DNA from: Xylanimonas protaetiae
GTDB lineage: Bacteria; Actinomycetota; Actinomycetes; Actinomycetales; Cellulomonadaceae
Length of the DNA stretch: 64,000 bases
Direction: 5' to 3'
Assembly: GCF_004135385.1 (NCBI RefSeq)
Contig: NZ_CP035493.1
Span: forward strand, 1,116,001-1,180,000
In this document: positions 52,351-60,357 of the stretch, one piece after another
Position numbering within the stretch: the first letter of the stretch is position 1
How the letters are laid out: each line of letters begins with the position of its first letter
The notes under the pieces: model-generated
Told to the model about the DNA's origin: nothing
Seen by the model: only the letters and a program-made list of their open reading frames with translations
Database searches by the model: none
Translations under genes and position numbers: made by a program

Positions 52351-54150
52351 ATGGCCCGCAAGCTCCCGGCTGACCTCGTCACACGCCTCCTCGAGGAGGG
52401 CCTCGGCCCACGCGCGATCGTCGACCACCTGCGGGAGCACGAGGGCATCGAGGTCTCCCCCCAGGCGATCTCGACGTTCCGCAAGCGGCACACGGGCGTG
52501 CCGGCGCAGCACTCGACGCGTCGCGTCATCCCGTGGGACGTCCGACCGGAGCACCGCTCCAGCGGCTACCGCCGGGCCATCCTCGCGTTCGAGCGACGGG
52601 CCCAGGGCCGCACCCTCACCGGCGAGGAGCGCCGGAACCTCGACCACGTCGAACGCACCCTGCGCGAGACGGATCAGGTGATCACCTATCAGCAGGACGA
52701 GGGATGGACCCTCGTCCCCGCCCGACCCGGGATCGACACCGGGATCATCAGAGAGCCGGAGGCCGCGATGACCGAGCAGCCCATGCACCCGACGCACCCG
52801 CAGCAGCTGGGCGGCGCCGCAGCCGCCGCCGCGGACGTGGCGGCGGCAGGTGCCGGCGAGGGCACCCGGCTCGACCCCTGGTTCGGTGCCTACGCGCAGC
52901 GCGCGCACGGCATGCGCGCCTCGGAGATCCGCGCACTGTTCTCCGTGGCGAACCGGCCCGAGGTCGTCTCGCTCGCCGGAGGCATGCCGTTCATCCAGGG
53001 CCTGCCCCTCGAGGTGATCGGCGAGTCGATGAAGCGCCTCATCATGACCAAGGGCGCCACGGCGCTCCAGTACGGCTCCGGCCAGGGCGACGTCGAGCTG
53101 CGCGAGCGCATCCTCGAGGTCTGCGCGCTGGAGGGCATCACCAACGCCCACCCCGACGACGTCGTCGTCACGACCGGCTCGCAGCAGGCGCTCGACCTCG
53201 TGACCCGCATCTTCGTGGACCCGGGCGACGTGGTCCTCGCCGAGGCCCCCTCCTACGTGGGCGCCCTCGGCGTGTTCAGGTCGTACGAGGCCGAGGTCGA
53301 GCACGTGCCGATGGACGCCCACGGCCTGGTCCCCGAGGCGCTGGAGGCGGCGCTGGTCGAGGCCCGCCGGGCGGGCAAGAAGGTCAAGTTCCTCTACACG
53401 ATCCCGAACTACCACAACCCCGCCGGCGTCACCCTGACCCTCGAGCGCCGCCACCAGGTGCTCGAGATCTGCCAGCGGTTCGGCGTGCTCATCGTCGAGG
53501 ACAACCCCTACGGCCTGCTCGGCTTCGACCGCGAACCCCTCCCGGCGATGCGCGCGTTCGACGACGAGGGCGTCCTCTACCTCGGGTCGTTCTCGAAGAC
53601 GTTCGCGCCCGGCTACCGCGTCGGCTGGGTCATCGCCCCCCACGCCGTGCGCGAGAAGCTCGTCCTCGCGAGCGAGTCCTCCATCCTCTCCCCCTCCAAC
53701 GCGTCGCAGATGGCGATCACGACCTATCTCGACACGTGCGACTGGAAGGGCCAGATCAAGTCGTACCGCGAGCTCTACCGCGAGCGGCGCGACGCGACCA
53801 TCGGCGCCCTCGCGGAGTACCTGCCGTCGGCCACGTGGAACGTGCCCGACGGCGGCTTCTACGTGTGGGTCAAGCTGCCTGAGGGCCTCGACTCCCGGTC
53901 GATGCTCCCCCGGGCCGTGACCGAGCGTGTCGCCTACGTGCCCGGCACCGCGTTCTTCTACGACGGCCAGGGCGCCGACCACATGCGTCTCTCGTTCTGC
54001 TACCCCACGCCCGAGCGCATCCGCGAGGGCGTCCGGCGCCTCGCGAACGTCGTCAACGCGGAGTCCGAGCTGGTCCAGCTCTTCGGGACGAGCGCCCAGC
54101 TCGACGACGACCCCCGTGACGCCGAGTACCCCGCCCCGAACCTGGCCTGA
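52351..54150 (+). CDS. PLP-dependent aminotransferase with N-terminal HTH-like extension
   Basis: 599 residues if read from the leaderless ATG. Residues 1-140 are basic and look like a DNA-binding or recruitment module (ADLVTRLLEEGLGPRAIVDHL, then VSPQAISTFRKRHTG, a homeodomain-like or phage small-terminase-like helix pattern). Residues about 160-590 are a fold-type I aminotransferase of the MocR/2-aminoadipate type: SLAGGMPF, TTGSQQALDLV, IPNYHNPAGVT, and the PLP lysine in SFSKTFAPGYRVGW (Lys416). An internal ATG at 52768 with GGAGG five bases upstream could make the enzyme alone (460 residues). No stop lies between, so either a fusion or two in-frame products. Confidence 0.8.
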   Translation: MARKLPADLVTRLLEEGLGPRAIVDHLREHEGIEVSPQAISTFRKRHTGVPAQHSTRRVIPWDVRPEHRSSGYRRAILAFERRAQGRTLTGEERRNLDHVERTLRETDQVITYQQDEGWTLVPARPGIDTGIIREPEAAMTEQPMHPTHPQQLGGAAAAAADVAAAGAGEGTRLDPWFGAYAQRAHGMRASEIRALFSVANRPEVVSLAGGMPFIQGLPLEVIGESMKRLIMTKGATALQYGSGQGDVELRERILEVCALEGITNAHPDDVVVTTGSQQALDLVTRIFVDPGDVVLAEAPSYVGALGVFRSYEAEVEHVPMDAHGLVPEALEAALVEARRAGKKVKFLYTIPNYHNPAGVTLTLERRHQVLEICQRFGVLIVEDNPYGLLGFDREPLPAMRAFDDEGVLYLGSFSKTFAPGYRVGWVIAPHAVREKLVLASESSILSPSNASQMAITTYLDTCDWKGQIKSYRELYRERRDATIGALAEYLPSATWNVPDGGFYVWVKLPEGLDSRSMLPRAVTERVAYVPGTAFFYDGQGADHMRLSFCYPTPERIREGVRRLANVVNAESELVQLFGTSAQLDDDPRDAEYPAPNLA

Positions 54151-54197
54151 CCAAGGCCGACACAGCACTCACCCCCGACAGAGCAGGTGAAGCGCCC

Positions 54198-55232
54198 ATG
54201 ACCCAGTCCCCCACCACCCACCCCGACGTCGTCGCTCCCGGGCTCAGCGGCGTCGCAGGCTCGGAGCATCCCGTCGACGCGGAGGCGCCCCGCGTCGTCG
54301 TCCTCGCCGGCGGCCTCTCGCACGAGCGCGACGTCTCGCTGCGCTCGGGTCGCCGCGTCGCCGAGGCCCTCCGGGCCGCGGGCGTGGACGTCTCCGTCCA
54401 CGACGTCGACGCGCGCCTGCTGCGCGACCTCGACGAGTCCCGCCCCGACGTCGTGTGGCCGCTCCTGCACGGCGCCGGCGGTGAGGACGGCTCTCTGCGG
54501 GACGTGCTCGAGCTCGCCGGCGTGCCCTACGTCGGAACCGGCCCCCGCGCCAGCCGCCTGGCCTGGGACAAGCCCATCGCCAAGGAGCGGCTGCTGACCG
54601 CGGGGCTCTCGACGCCCGACTGGCTGACCCTGCCGCAGGAGCTCTTCCGCGACCTGGGCGCCCACGGCGTGCTGTCCATCGTCGCCGAGCGGTTCGGTCT
54701 CCCCGTCGTCGTGAAGCCGACACGCGGCGGGTCCGCCCTCGGCGTCACACGCGTGACCAGCGAAGATGCTTTGGCGCGGGCCATGGTCGACTGCTTCGCG
54801 TACGGAGGCAGCGCCCTCATCGAGCGAGCCGTCGACGGCATCGAGCTTGCGGTCTCCGTCATCGACGGTCCGGACGGGCCCGTGGCGCTGCCGGCAGTCG
54901 AGATCTCGGTGGACGGGGCCTACGACTTCGACGCCCGCTACAACCCCGGGCGCGTCGAGTACTTCGCGCCCGCCCGGCTCACGAAGGCCCAGGCCGAGCA
55001 GGTCGCCGAGGTGGCCGTGGCAGCCCACCGTGCACTCGACCTGCGACACCTCTCGCGGACCGACCTGATCCTCCAGGCGGACGGCACCGCCCAGGTCCTC
55101 GAGGTGAACGTCGCCCCGGGCATGACGGAGACGTCGCTCCTGCCGCAGGCCGCGGTGGCAGCCGGGCACGATCTCGGCGCCCTCTACCGCAGGGTCGTCG
55201 AGCTGGTCGCGGGAAGCCGACAGCGCGTGTGA
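54198..55232 (+). CDS. D-alanine-D-alanine ligase-like ATP-grasp protein
   Basis: 344 residues. N-terminal VVVLAGGLSHERDVSLRSGRRVAEAL is the Ddl signature; LLHGAGGEDGSL, the ATP-grasp strand LPVVVKPTRGGSALGV and the C-terminal LEVNVAPGMTETSLLPQA follow. The last has Val where the classic motif has Thr (EVNTxPGMT). It may be a second ligase or one for a different dipeptide. It follows the aminotransferase by 47 bp and is followed by the parS cluster. Confidence 0.88.
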   Translation: MTQSPTTHPDVVAPGLSGVAGSEHPVDAEAPRVVVLAGGLSHERDVSLRSGRRVAEALRAAGVDVSVHDVDARLLRDLDESRPDVVWPLLHGAGGEDGSLRDVLELAGVPYVGTGPRASRLAWDKPIAKERLLTAGLSTPDWLTLPQELFRDLGAHGVLSIVAERFGLPVVVKPTRGGSALGVTRVTSEDALARAMVDCFAYGGSALIERAVDGIELAVSVIDGPDGPVALPAVEISVDGAYDFDARYNPGRVEYFAPARLTKAQAEQVAEVAVAAHRALDLRHLSRTDLILQADGTAQVLEVNVAPGMTETSLLPQAAVAAGHDLGALYRRVVELVAGSRQRV

Positions 55233-55237
55233 GCCGC

Positions 55238-55253
55238 TGTTTCACGTGAAACC
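55238..55253. other. parS site 1
   Basis: TGTTTCACGTGAAACC, 15 of 16 bases of the ParB-binding consensus. It begins six bases after the stop codon of the ligase gene. Confidence 0.92.
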
Positions 55254-55291
55254 ACAGTCATGTGGTTTCCGGGCGGATGATGGACGCGAAC

Positions 55292-55327
55292 GCCCGCCCC
55301 TGGTTTCACGTGAAACCAGGGGCGGGC
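55292..55327. terminator. Perfect 36-bp palindrome with parS site 2 at its centre
   Basis: All 18 base pairs match about a centre between 55309 and 55310. The inner 16 bases (GGTTTCACGTGAAACC) are a parS site with 14 of 16 consensus bases; GC-rich arms extend it to a terminator-like stem. Placed 60 bp after the ligase stop. Confidence 0.8.
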
Positions 55328-55438
55328 TTCGTCGACGTGACCTCCGTCGACGGGCTTGCCGGGAGTATGCGCTCCGATGTCCGCGGGTGAACTGCAGGCC
55401 AGACGGCGCCGTCCGAGTCGCGCCGCAGTCGACGGACG

Positions 55439-55454
55439 TGTTTCACGTGAAACC
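55439..55454. other. parS site 3
   Basis: TGTTTCACGTGAAACC, 15 of 16 consensus bases, in the gene-free stretch. Confidence 0.92.
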
Positions 55455-55734
55455 CGGCTCCGCGTTGGACGGGATACCTAACGCCTCGTCCGTGTCTGCA
55501 TGACTGAGTTCACGCCTTTGAACCGGAGTTGAGTCTCAGCCGCCCGCGAGGGTCGGGGCGCTGAGCCGCCTCTCGCCCAGCAGGAACGTAGCTGAGATCA
55601 GCCAGCCCGACTGGACACTTGCGGTATGCGGCGCTCGGCAACTGGTGCACGTCAGCGACCAGGCCGGTTCGCCTTCGCCACCCGTTGGCTGCTGCCGTCG
55701 CTCGTCACCGCAACATCCACTCGTGGAAGACACA

Positions 55735-55770
55735 GCGAGGCCCCTGTTTCACGTGAAACAGGGGCCTCGC
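55735..55770. terminator. Perfect 36-bp palindrome with consensus parS site 4 at its centre
   Basis: All 18 base pairs match. The central 16 bases (55745-55760) are the exact parS consensus TGTTTCACGTGAAACA. It lies 17 bp downstream of the parB stop, at the position of its terminator. The design matches the palindrome at 55292 but the arm sequences differ. Confidence 0.8.
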
Positions 55771-55786
55771 GTCGCCGAGCGGCAGG

Positions 55787-56824
55787 CTACTTCAGCAGAC
55801 CCGGATCCTGCGGAGCCATGACGGCGAGAATGCGGTTCAGGTCCTCCACCGAGGCGAACTCCACGGTCATGCGACCCTTCGACTTCCCCACCAAGACCTT
55901 CACCCGGGTCTCGAAGAGGTCCGACAGCCGGCCCGCCAGATCGTCGACGGCCGCGCTGCGCTGACCGGCTCGCGGCGTGCGGCGCTTCAGCTCGTCAGCC
56001 CCCTGGGTCAGGAGCGCGACGATCTCCTCCGTGGCGCGGACCGAGAGACCCTCAGAGACGATCCGCTGCGCGAGTTGTTCGATCTCCGCCCCGTCGGCGA
56101 GGCTGAGGAGTGCCCGGGCGTGGCCCGCGGAGAGGATCCCCGCGGCGACCCGACGCTGCACCAGCGGGGGCAGCTTGAGCAGACGGAGCGTGTTGGAGAT
56201 CTGCGGGCGGCTCCGAGCGATGCGCGTCGCGAGCTCCTCGTGCGTGCAGCCGAAGTCATCGAGGAGCTGCCGGTACGCCGCAGCCTCTTCGAGCGGGTTG
56301 AGCTGCGCGCGGTGGAGGTTCTCGAGCAGGGCGTCGCGCAGCATGTCCGCGTCGTCGGTCTCGCGGATGATCGCCGGAACGGTCTCCAGACCCGCGAGCT
56401 GGGTCGCGCGCCAGCGGCGCTCGCCCATGATGAGCTCGTACTGGCCGCTTCCGGTCTTGTCTGGCCGGACCACGATCGGCTGCAGGACGCCGATCTCCTT
56501 GATCGAGTCGACGAGCTCGTCGAGCTCGCTCTCGTCGAAGACAGTGCGCGGCTGCCAAGTGTTCGGCCGGATCGCCCCGACCGGAAGCTCAGCAAAGGAG
56601 GCGCCGGGGACCGGGAGGAGATCATCGGCAGCCGTGAGCTCGTTGTCGACGTCGGTCGACTCGGGAGCCGTTTCACGTGAAACCGTCCCGATCCGCGCGA
56701 AGGCTGCGTCGACAACGGCGTCGGTCGCTCCCCTACTGGCCAACGCGTCGTGCGGCACCCGGACGGAGCCGATCTGCGTCACCGTCGCCAAGGGCGCCTC
56801 GACGGCGGCCAGCGACCCCGTCAC
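55787..56824 (-). CDS. parB: Chromosome-partitioning protein ParB, main open frame
   Basis: 345 residues from a GTG without a clear ribosome site. Contains the CTP-binding/N-terminal domain ([57 protein letters not shown]), the parS-binding helix-turn-helix ([18 protein letters not shown]) and the C-terminal dimerisation part. The usual start [14 protein letters not shown] is not here but in the fragment just upstream in another frame, so the true gene probably spans 55787-57210 with a one-base frameshift. ParB clamps load at parS and spread. parS site 5 lies inside. Confidence 0.9.
   Translation of the reverse strand: MTGSLAAVEAPLATVTQIGSVRVPHDALASRGATDAVVDAAFARIGTVSRETAPESTDVDNELTAADDLLPVPGASFAELPVGAIRPNTWQPRTVFDESELDELVDSIKEIGVLQPIVVRPDKTGSGQYELIMGERRWRATQLAGLETVPAIIRETDDADMLRDALLENLHRAQLNPLEEAAAYRQLLDDFGCTHEELATRIARSRPQISNTLRLLKLPPLVQRRVAAGILSAGHARALLSLADGAEIEQLAQRIVSEGLSVRATEEIVALLTQGADELKRRTPRAGQRSAAVDDLAGRLSDLFETRVKVLVGKSKGRMTVEFASVEDLNRILAVMAPQDPGLLK
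56669..56684. other. parS site 5, inside parB
   Basis: CGTTTCACGTGAAACC, 14 of 16 consensus bases. Read in the parB frame the core gives Val-Ser-Arg-Glu-Thr, in the low-complexity linker of the protein. Confidence 0.88.
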
Positions 56825-56829
56825 GACGC

Positions 56830-57210
56830 TCAGATCGGCAGGGTCGCTGCCCCCGTCTCCTCGAGGACCAGAACGGAACCTGCCACCGCCTCGTCCAGCT
56901 CCTGGTCCGGCACTGGGTCCCCCGACCCGTCAGACGCCGTCGCCGGGCGAGCGACGCCGCTCGTGCGAATAGCGAGCCGTCCGCTCGACATGGCCGCATC
57001 CCAGGAGCCCGAGCGGCCGGTCGACGCCGCCGCCCTGCCCTCCGCGGGAGCTGCGAGAGGCGGAAGAACGCTAGCCGTTTGCTGGCCCTCCTCTGACTCG
57101 ACGCGCGCGCCGGCAGGGAAGAAGACGTCGACCGGGCGGTCGCCCTCGGGACCCGACGGGATGAGGGCGCCAAGACCTCGTCCCAACCCTCGCTTCTTCT
57201 GAGCACTCAT
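56830..57210 (-). CDS. parB: ParB N-terminal fragment, frame-shifted from the rest
   Basis: 126 residues starting [20 protein letters not shown], the ParA-stimulating N-terminus of chromosomal ParB, then an acidic/Ala-rich linker and a stop. AAGGAG lies five bases before the ATG, so this is the genuine parB start. Inserting one base in the run of five C at 56850-56854 (given strand) joins it to the main frame as [11 protein letters not shown] and gives a 474-residue ParB. If the frameshift is real, ParA stimulation and parS binding would be separated. Confidence 0.8.
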   Translation of the reverse strand: MSAQKKRGLGRGLGALIPSGPEGDRPVDVFFPAGARVESEEGQQTASVLPPLAAPAEGRAAASTGRSGSWDAAMSSGRLAIRTSGVARPATASDGSGDPVPDQELDEAVAGSVLVLEETGAATLPI

Positions 57211-57393
57211 GCCCGCTCCTTCGTCTCGCTCACCAGAAGTCCCTCATCAGATGTCGCTGTCGCCGCGGTGCTCCGACTGCTTCCGCAGACGCCGTCGGGG
57301 CGGACTGTCGCGTCGTCGCGGCGTTCGACACGACCGCCGAGCGACGCGCGCGCGGCGCTTCTCGTTCCGTCCGCCATCACGAGGCTACGCGCG

Positions 57394-58701
57394 TTATCGC
57401 AGGTCAGCGCGTTGAACATAGCGCTCCGTGAGCTCTCGCGCGGCCTCCAGATAGGCCAGCGCGCCGGTCGACGTGGGGTCGTACGTCATCACCGTCTGCC
57501 CGTGGCTCGGTGCCTCGGAGATGCGGACGGAGCGCGGCACGGTCGTGCGCAGCGTCTGCTCCGGGAAGTGTGTGCGCACCTCTTCGGCGACCTGCTGGGC
57601 CAGGTTCGTCCGGCCGTCGTACATCGTCAGGAGGATGGTCGAGACCTGAAGATCAGGGTTGAGGTGTGCCCGGATGAGCTCGATGGTCTTGAGAAGCTGG
57701 CTCAGTCCCTCGAGCGCGTAGTACTCGCACTGGATCGGGATCAGCACCTCCCGTCCGACGACGAAGGCGTTGACGGTGAGCAGGCCGAGGCTCGGCGGGC
57801 AGTCGACGAGGACGTAGTCGATCCGCTCCTCGCCGTTCTGGACCCGCTCCTCCAGGTAGTGGTCCAGCGCGCGACGCAGCCGTGTTTCACGTGAAACAAG
57901 CGACACGAGCTCGATCTCCGCGCCCGACAGGTCGATCGTCGCCGGGACGCCCCAGAGCCCAGGAACGTCGGGGCAGGCCTGTACCGCCGAGGAGAGCGGC
58001 GCCCCCTCGACGAGCACCTCATAGATCGACTGCGTCCCCGCGCGGTGGTCGATCCCCAGCGCGGTCGACGCGTTCCCCTGCGGGTCGTTGTCGATGACGA
58101 GCACGTTGAGCCCCGCCTGCGCCAGGCCGGCAGCAAGGTTGACCGTCGTCGTCGTCTTGCCGACGCCGCCCTTCTGGTTGGCGACCGTCAGGATCCGCGT
58201 CCGATCCGGTCGCGGGAACCTGCGCCCGTGCAGGTCGATCCGTCGGCGCGCGTCGACCGCAAGCTGCGCGGCGAGCGGCGTGTCGTCGTCCGCCTCAGGG
58301 ATGGTGTCCATCAGCGCCGCACGCTGGGTCTCCCGACCGGGTGCCAGCGACGCGACAGCGTGGTCCGAGCCGTCGGCGACGGCAAGCCCCGCGGCATCCG
58401 GCTCCGCAACGACGTCCGGCTCCGGCTCCGCCGGGAGGGAGACCATGCCCAGCGGCCGCGGGACGAACCCAGGCTCCGAGACGGGCGCAGCAGTCAAGCC
58501 CTCGTGCTGCCCGTCGTGCCGCGTCGTGCCGTTCCCGGAGACACTCCCCTGCCCCAAGCGTGACGCGTCGTCTCCGGTAGAGACAGGAGTGTCACTCGCA
58601 GGCTCAGGCGCGGACTCTACGACCACCGGTGCCGGCTCCGCGACAGACGCAGGGTGCGAGGTCACGCGATTCCACGGCCACCTGCGCTCCTCGGATCCCA
58701 T
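57394..58701 (-). CDS. parA: Chromosome-partitioning ATPase ParA
   Basis: 435 residues. An unusually long, disordered N-terminal extension (about 1-160) precedes the ParA core: deviant Walker A NQKGGVGKTTTT at about 171-182, NVLVIDNDPQGNAS, YVLVDCPPSLGLL and VVTYDP-like C-terminal regions. Forms nucleoid-bound gradients with ParB-parS. ATG chosen for the GGGAGAG site; an in-frame start 84 bases upstream is less likely. A 183-bp gap separates it from parB, wider than usual. parS site 6 is inside. Confidence 0.95.
   Translation of the reverse strand: MGSEERRWPWNRVTSHPASVAEPAPVVVESAPEPASDTPVSTGDDASRLGQGSVSGNGTTRHDGQHEGLTAAPVSEPGFVPRPLGMVSLPAEPEPDVVAEPDAAGLAVADGSDHAVASLAPGRETQRAALMDTIPEADDDTPLAAQLAVDARRRIDLHGRRFPRPDRTRILTVANQKGGVGKTTTTVNLAAGLAQAGLNVLVIDNDPQGNASTALGIDHRAGTQSIYEVLVEGAPLSSAVQACPDVPGLWGVPATIDLSGAEIELVSLVSRETRLRRALDHYLEERVQNGEERIDYVLVDCPPSLGLLTVNAFVVGREVLIPIQCEYYALEGLSQLLKTIELIRAHLNPDLQVSTILLTMYDGRTNLAQQVAEEVRTHFPEQTLRTTVPRSVRISEAPSHGQTVMTYDPTSTGALAYLEAARELTERYVQRADLR
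57883..57898. other. parS site 6, inside parA
   Basis: Exact consensus TGTTTCACGTGAAACA. In the parA frame the core encodes Val-Ser-Arg-Glu-Thr, the same peptide as the site in parB. Confidence 0.95.
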
Positions 58702-58865
58702 GCTCTCCCGTCCCTCTCCTCGTTGGCAGTACGGGTTGCGGAGTCCGTTCGAGCACGTCAGGGGCGCATCCACGGGCCGCGCCACAACCTCGCGGACAGC
58801 CTACGGCCTGGCACCGTCACAACGGGCCGCCACACTCCGCTGTGGACGGAGTCCTGACGCGGCGT

Positions 58866-58881
58866 TGTTTCACGTGAAACG
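58866..58881. other. parS site 7, between parA and rsmG
   Basis: TGTTTCACGTGAAACG, 15 of 16 consensus bases, in the parA upstream region. ParB bound here could also affect parA transcription. Confidence 0.92.
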
Positions 58882-59053
58882 CGGCATCACCCGTGCCCGA
58901 TGATGCACGGCGAACTCGACCCTCGTCGGCGCCGAGGAGATCCGACCACGACCGCGACGCGCCCTCTCAGGACGAGCCACGTGGAGGCGGTAGCCGCCAC
59001 GGACGAAACCCCACGAAGCCCCGCGCATACGCGGCGGTCGTCGATCCACGCTC

Positions 59054-59069
59054 TGTTTCACGTGAAACA
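59054..59069. other. parS site 8, between parA and rsmG
   Basis: Exact consensus TGTTTCACGTGAAACA, next to the rsmG terminator hairpin. Confidence 0.95.
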
Positions 59070-59086
59070 CCGGACCATCGAAACGA

Positions 59087-59120
59087 CGAAGGGCTCCTCC
59101 CTGAGGGGAGAAGCCCTTCG
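59087..59120 (-). terminator. Terminator of rsmG
   Basis: Stem CGAAGGGCT pairing with AGCCCTTCG, with an inner CTCC/GGAG part. On the minus strand it is followed by a T-rich stretch (CGTCGTTTCG). 24 bp after the rsmG stop. Confidence 0.75.
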
Positions 59121-59143
59121 AAGACACGAAAGCTGCAGAGCGC

Positions 59144-59812
59144 TCAGCCGCGCCGCACCCGAAGGATGGTCGTGGGCTCGACGCCGTCGACGGTCGCGCC
59201 CAGCAGGATCTCGGGCTCGCCTGCCTTGAAGCTCCGCAACACCTTGCGCGCGGGCTCGATCTCCTGCGCGACGTTGCGACCCTTGAGGACCACCATCTCG
59301 CCGCCCTTGCGTACCAGGGGGAGGCTCATCCGAGCCAGCTTCGCCAGGTTCGCCACCGCGCGGGAGGTCACCACGTCGGCCTCGAACGCGCCGTGGTACT
59401 CCTCCGCACGGCCGCGACGCACGTCGACATTGCCCAGGCGGAACGTGTCGACGACCTCCTCGAGCCACGTGGTACGGCGCTCCATGGGCTCGATGAGCAC
59501 CACCTGAAGCTCCGGGCGGAGCATGGCCACGACGATGCCGGGGAGCCCGGCGCCGGACCCGACGTCGACGAGCGTGCCGGTCTCAGGAAGGTACGGCACG
59601 ACCGCGGCAGAGTTCAGCAGGTGCCGCTCCCAGAGTCGCGACACCTCGCGAGGGCCGATGAGCCCACGCAGCTCGCCCTGCTCGCGCAGCAGGTCGCCGA
59701 ACCCTGCGACGCTGTCGTACGCGGAGCCGAGGTACTCGCGCACCTCCGGGCTCTCGCCCAGCGCGCGGTCCGCGGTGTCGTCGACGATCACCTCACCGAA
59801 CTGCTCGCTCAT
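59144..59812 (-). CDS. rsmG: 16S rRNA (guanine527-N7)-methyltransferase RsmG (GidB)
   Basis: 222 residues from the ATG giving MSEQFGEV. SAM-binding motif LVDVGSGAGLPGIVVAML (about 80-97), the DVVTSRAVANLAKL motif and LLRKGGEM-type strand (LPLVRKGGEMVVLKG). Methylates G527 of 16S rRNA; its loss is linked to low-level streptomycin resistance. A GTG at 59848 that overlaps the jag stop (GTGA) would add 12 residues and is possible. In the conserved yidC-jag-rsmG-parA order. Confidence 0.95.
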   Translation of the reverse strand: MSEQFGEVIVDDTADRALGESPEVREYLGSAYDSVAGFGDLLREQGELRGLIGPREVSRLWERHLLNSAAVVPYLPETGTLVDVGSGAGLPGIVVAMLRPELQVVLIEPMERRTTWLEEVVDTFRLGNVDVRRGRAEEYHGAFEADVVTSRAVANLAKLARMSLPLVRKGGEMVVLKGRNVAQEIEPARKVLRSFKAGEPEILLGATVDGVEPTTILRVRRG

Positions 59813-59825
59813 CGCCCCGCCACCG

Positions 59826-59841
59826 TGTTCCACGTGAAACG
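59826..59841. other. Degenerate parS site 9 at the jag-rsmG junction
   Basis: TGTTCCACGTGAAACG, 14 of 16 consensus bases with one change inside the core palindrome, so binding may be weaker. It lies just upstream of the chosen rsmG start. Confidence 0.65.
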
Positions 59842-59844
59842 ACG

Positions 59845-60351
59845 TCACTCGGCGGCGGGCTGCACGACGACGTAGCGCTGCGGCTCGAGCCCGCGCGAGT
59901 CGCTGACCAGGCCCGCCGCGGCGACGACATCGTGCACGACCTTGCGCTCGAACGCGTTGAGCGGCTCCAGCTCGACCTCGGCCCCCGTCGACCTGACCTT
60001 CTCGACGGCCTGCGACGCGAGCTCCGTGAGCTCGGCGCGTCGCTGGGCGCGGAACCCGGCGACGTCGAGCATGAGACGGCTGCGCTCGCCCGTGCGCGCC
60101 TGGACGGCCAGACGCGTGAGGTCCTGGAGCGCCTCGAGCACCTCACCACCGTTGCCGACCAGGTGCTTGATCGACTCCTGGTCCTCGGCGACGATCTCGA
60201 CCGCGGCGCGTCCGTGACGCACGTCGATGTCGATGTCACCGTCGAGGTCGGCGATGTCGAGCAGCTCCTCGAGGTAGTCGGCCGCGATCTCGCCCTCTTC
60301 CTCGAGCTGCGTCGTGCGCGGGTTCGCGTCCTGCGGGGTCGTGTTCGTCAT
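59845..60351 (-). CDS. jag: Jag/KhpB (KH-R3H domain) RNA-binding protein
   Basis: 168 residues: acidic N-terminus, a KH domain (about 60-105, with IKHLVGNGGEVLEALQDLTRLAV carrying a GxxG-type loop) and an R3H domain at the end (NAFERKVVHDVVAAAGLVSDSRGLEPQRYVVV). Binds RNA; linked to cell-wall growth in Gram-positives. Six bases after yidC, as in most actinobacteria. The Jag-N domain is absent. Confidence 0.93.
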   Translation of the reverse strand: MTNTTPQDANPRTTQLEEEGEIAADYLEELLDIADLDGDIDIDVRHGRAAVEIVAEDQESIKHLVGNGGEVLEALQDLTRLAVQARTGERSRLMLDVAGFRAQRRAELTELASQAVEKVRSTGAEVELEPLNAFERKVVHDVVAAAGLVSDSRGLEPQRYVVVQPAAE

Positions 60352-60357
60352 CGCGCG

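Larger units (their letters stand above)
55254..55786. other. Gene-free parS-bearing gap between the ligase gene and parB
   Basis: No gene is convincing here. It holds parS sites 2, 3 and 4 and two perfect 36-bp palindromes. The gene ends converge (ligase rightward, parB leftward), so the palindromes are well placed to terminate both. Confidence 0.7.
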
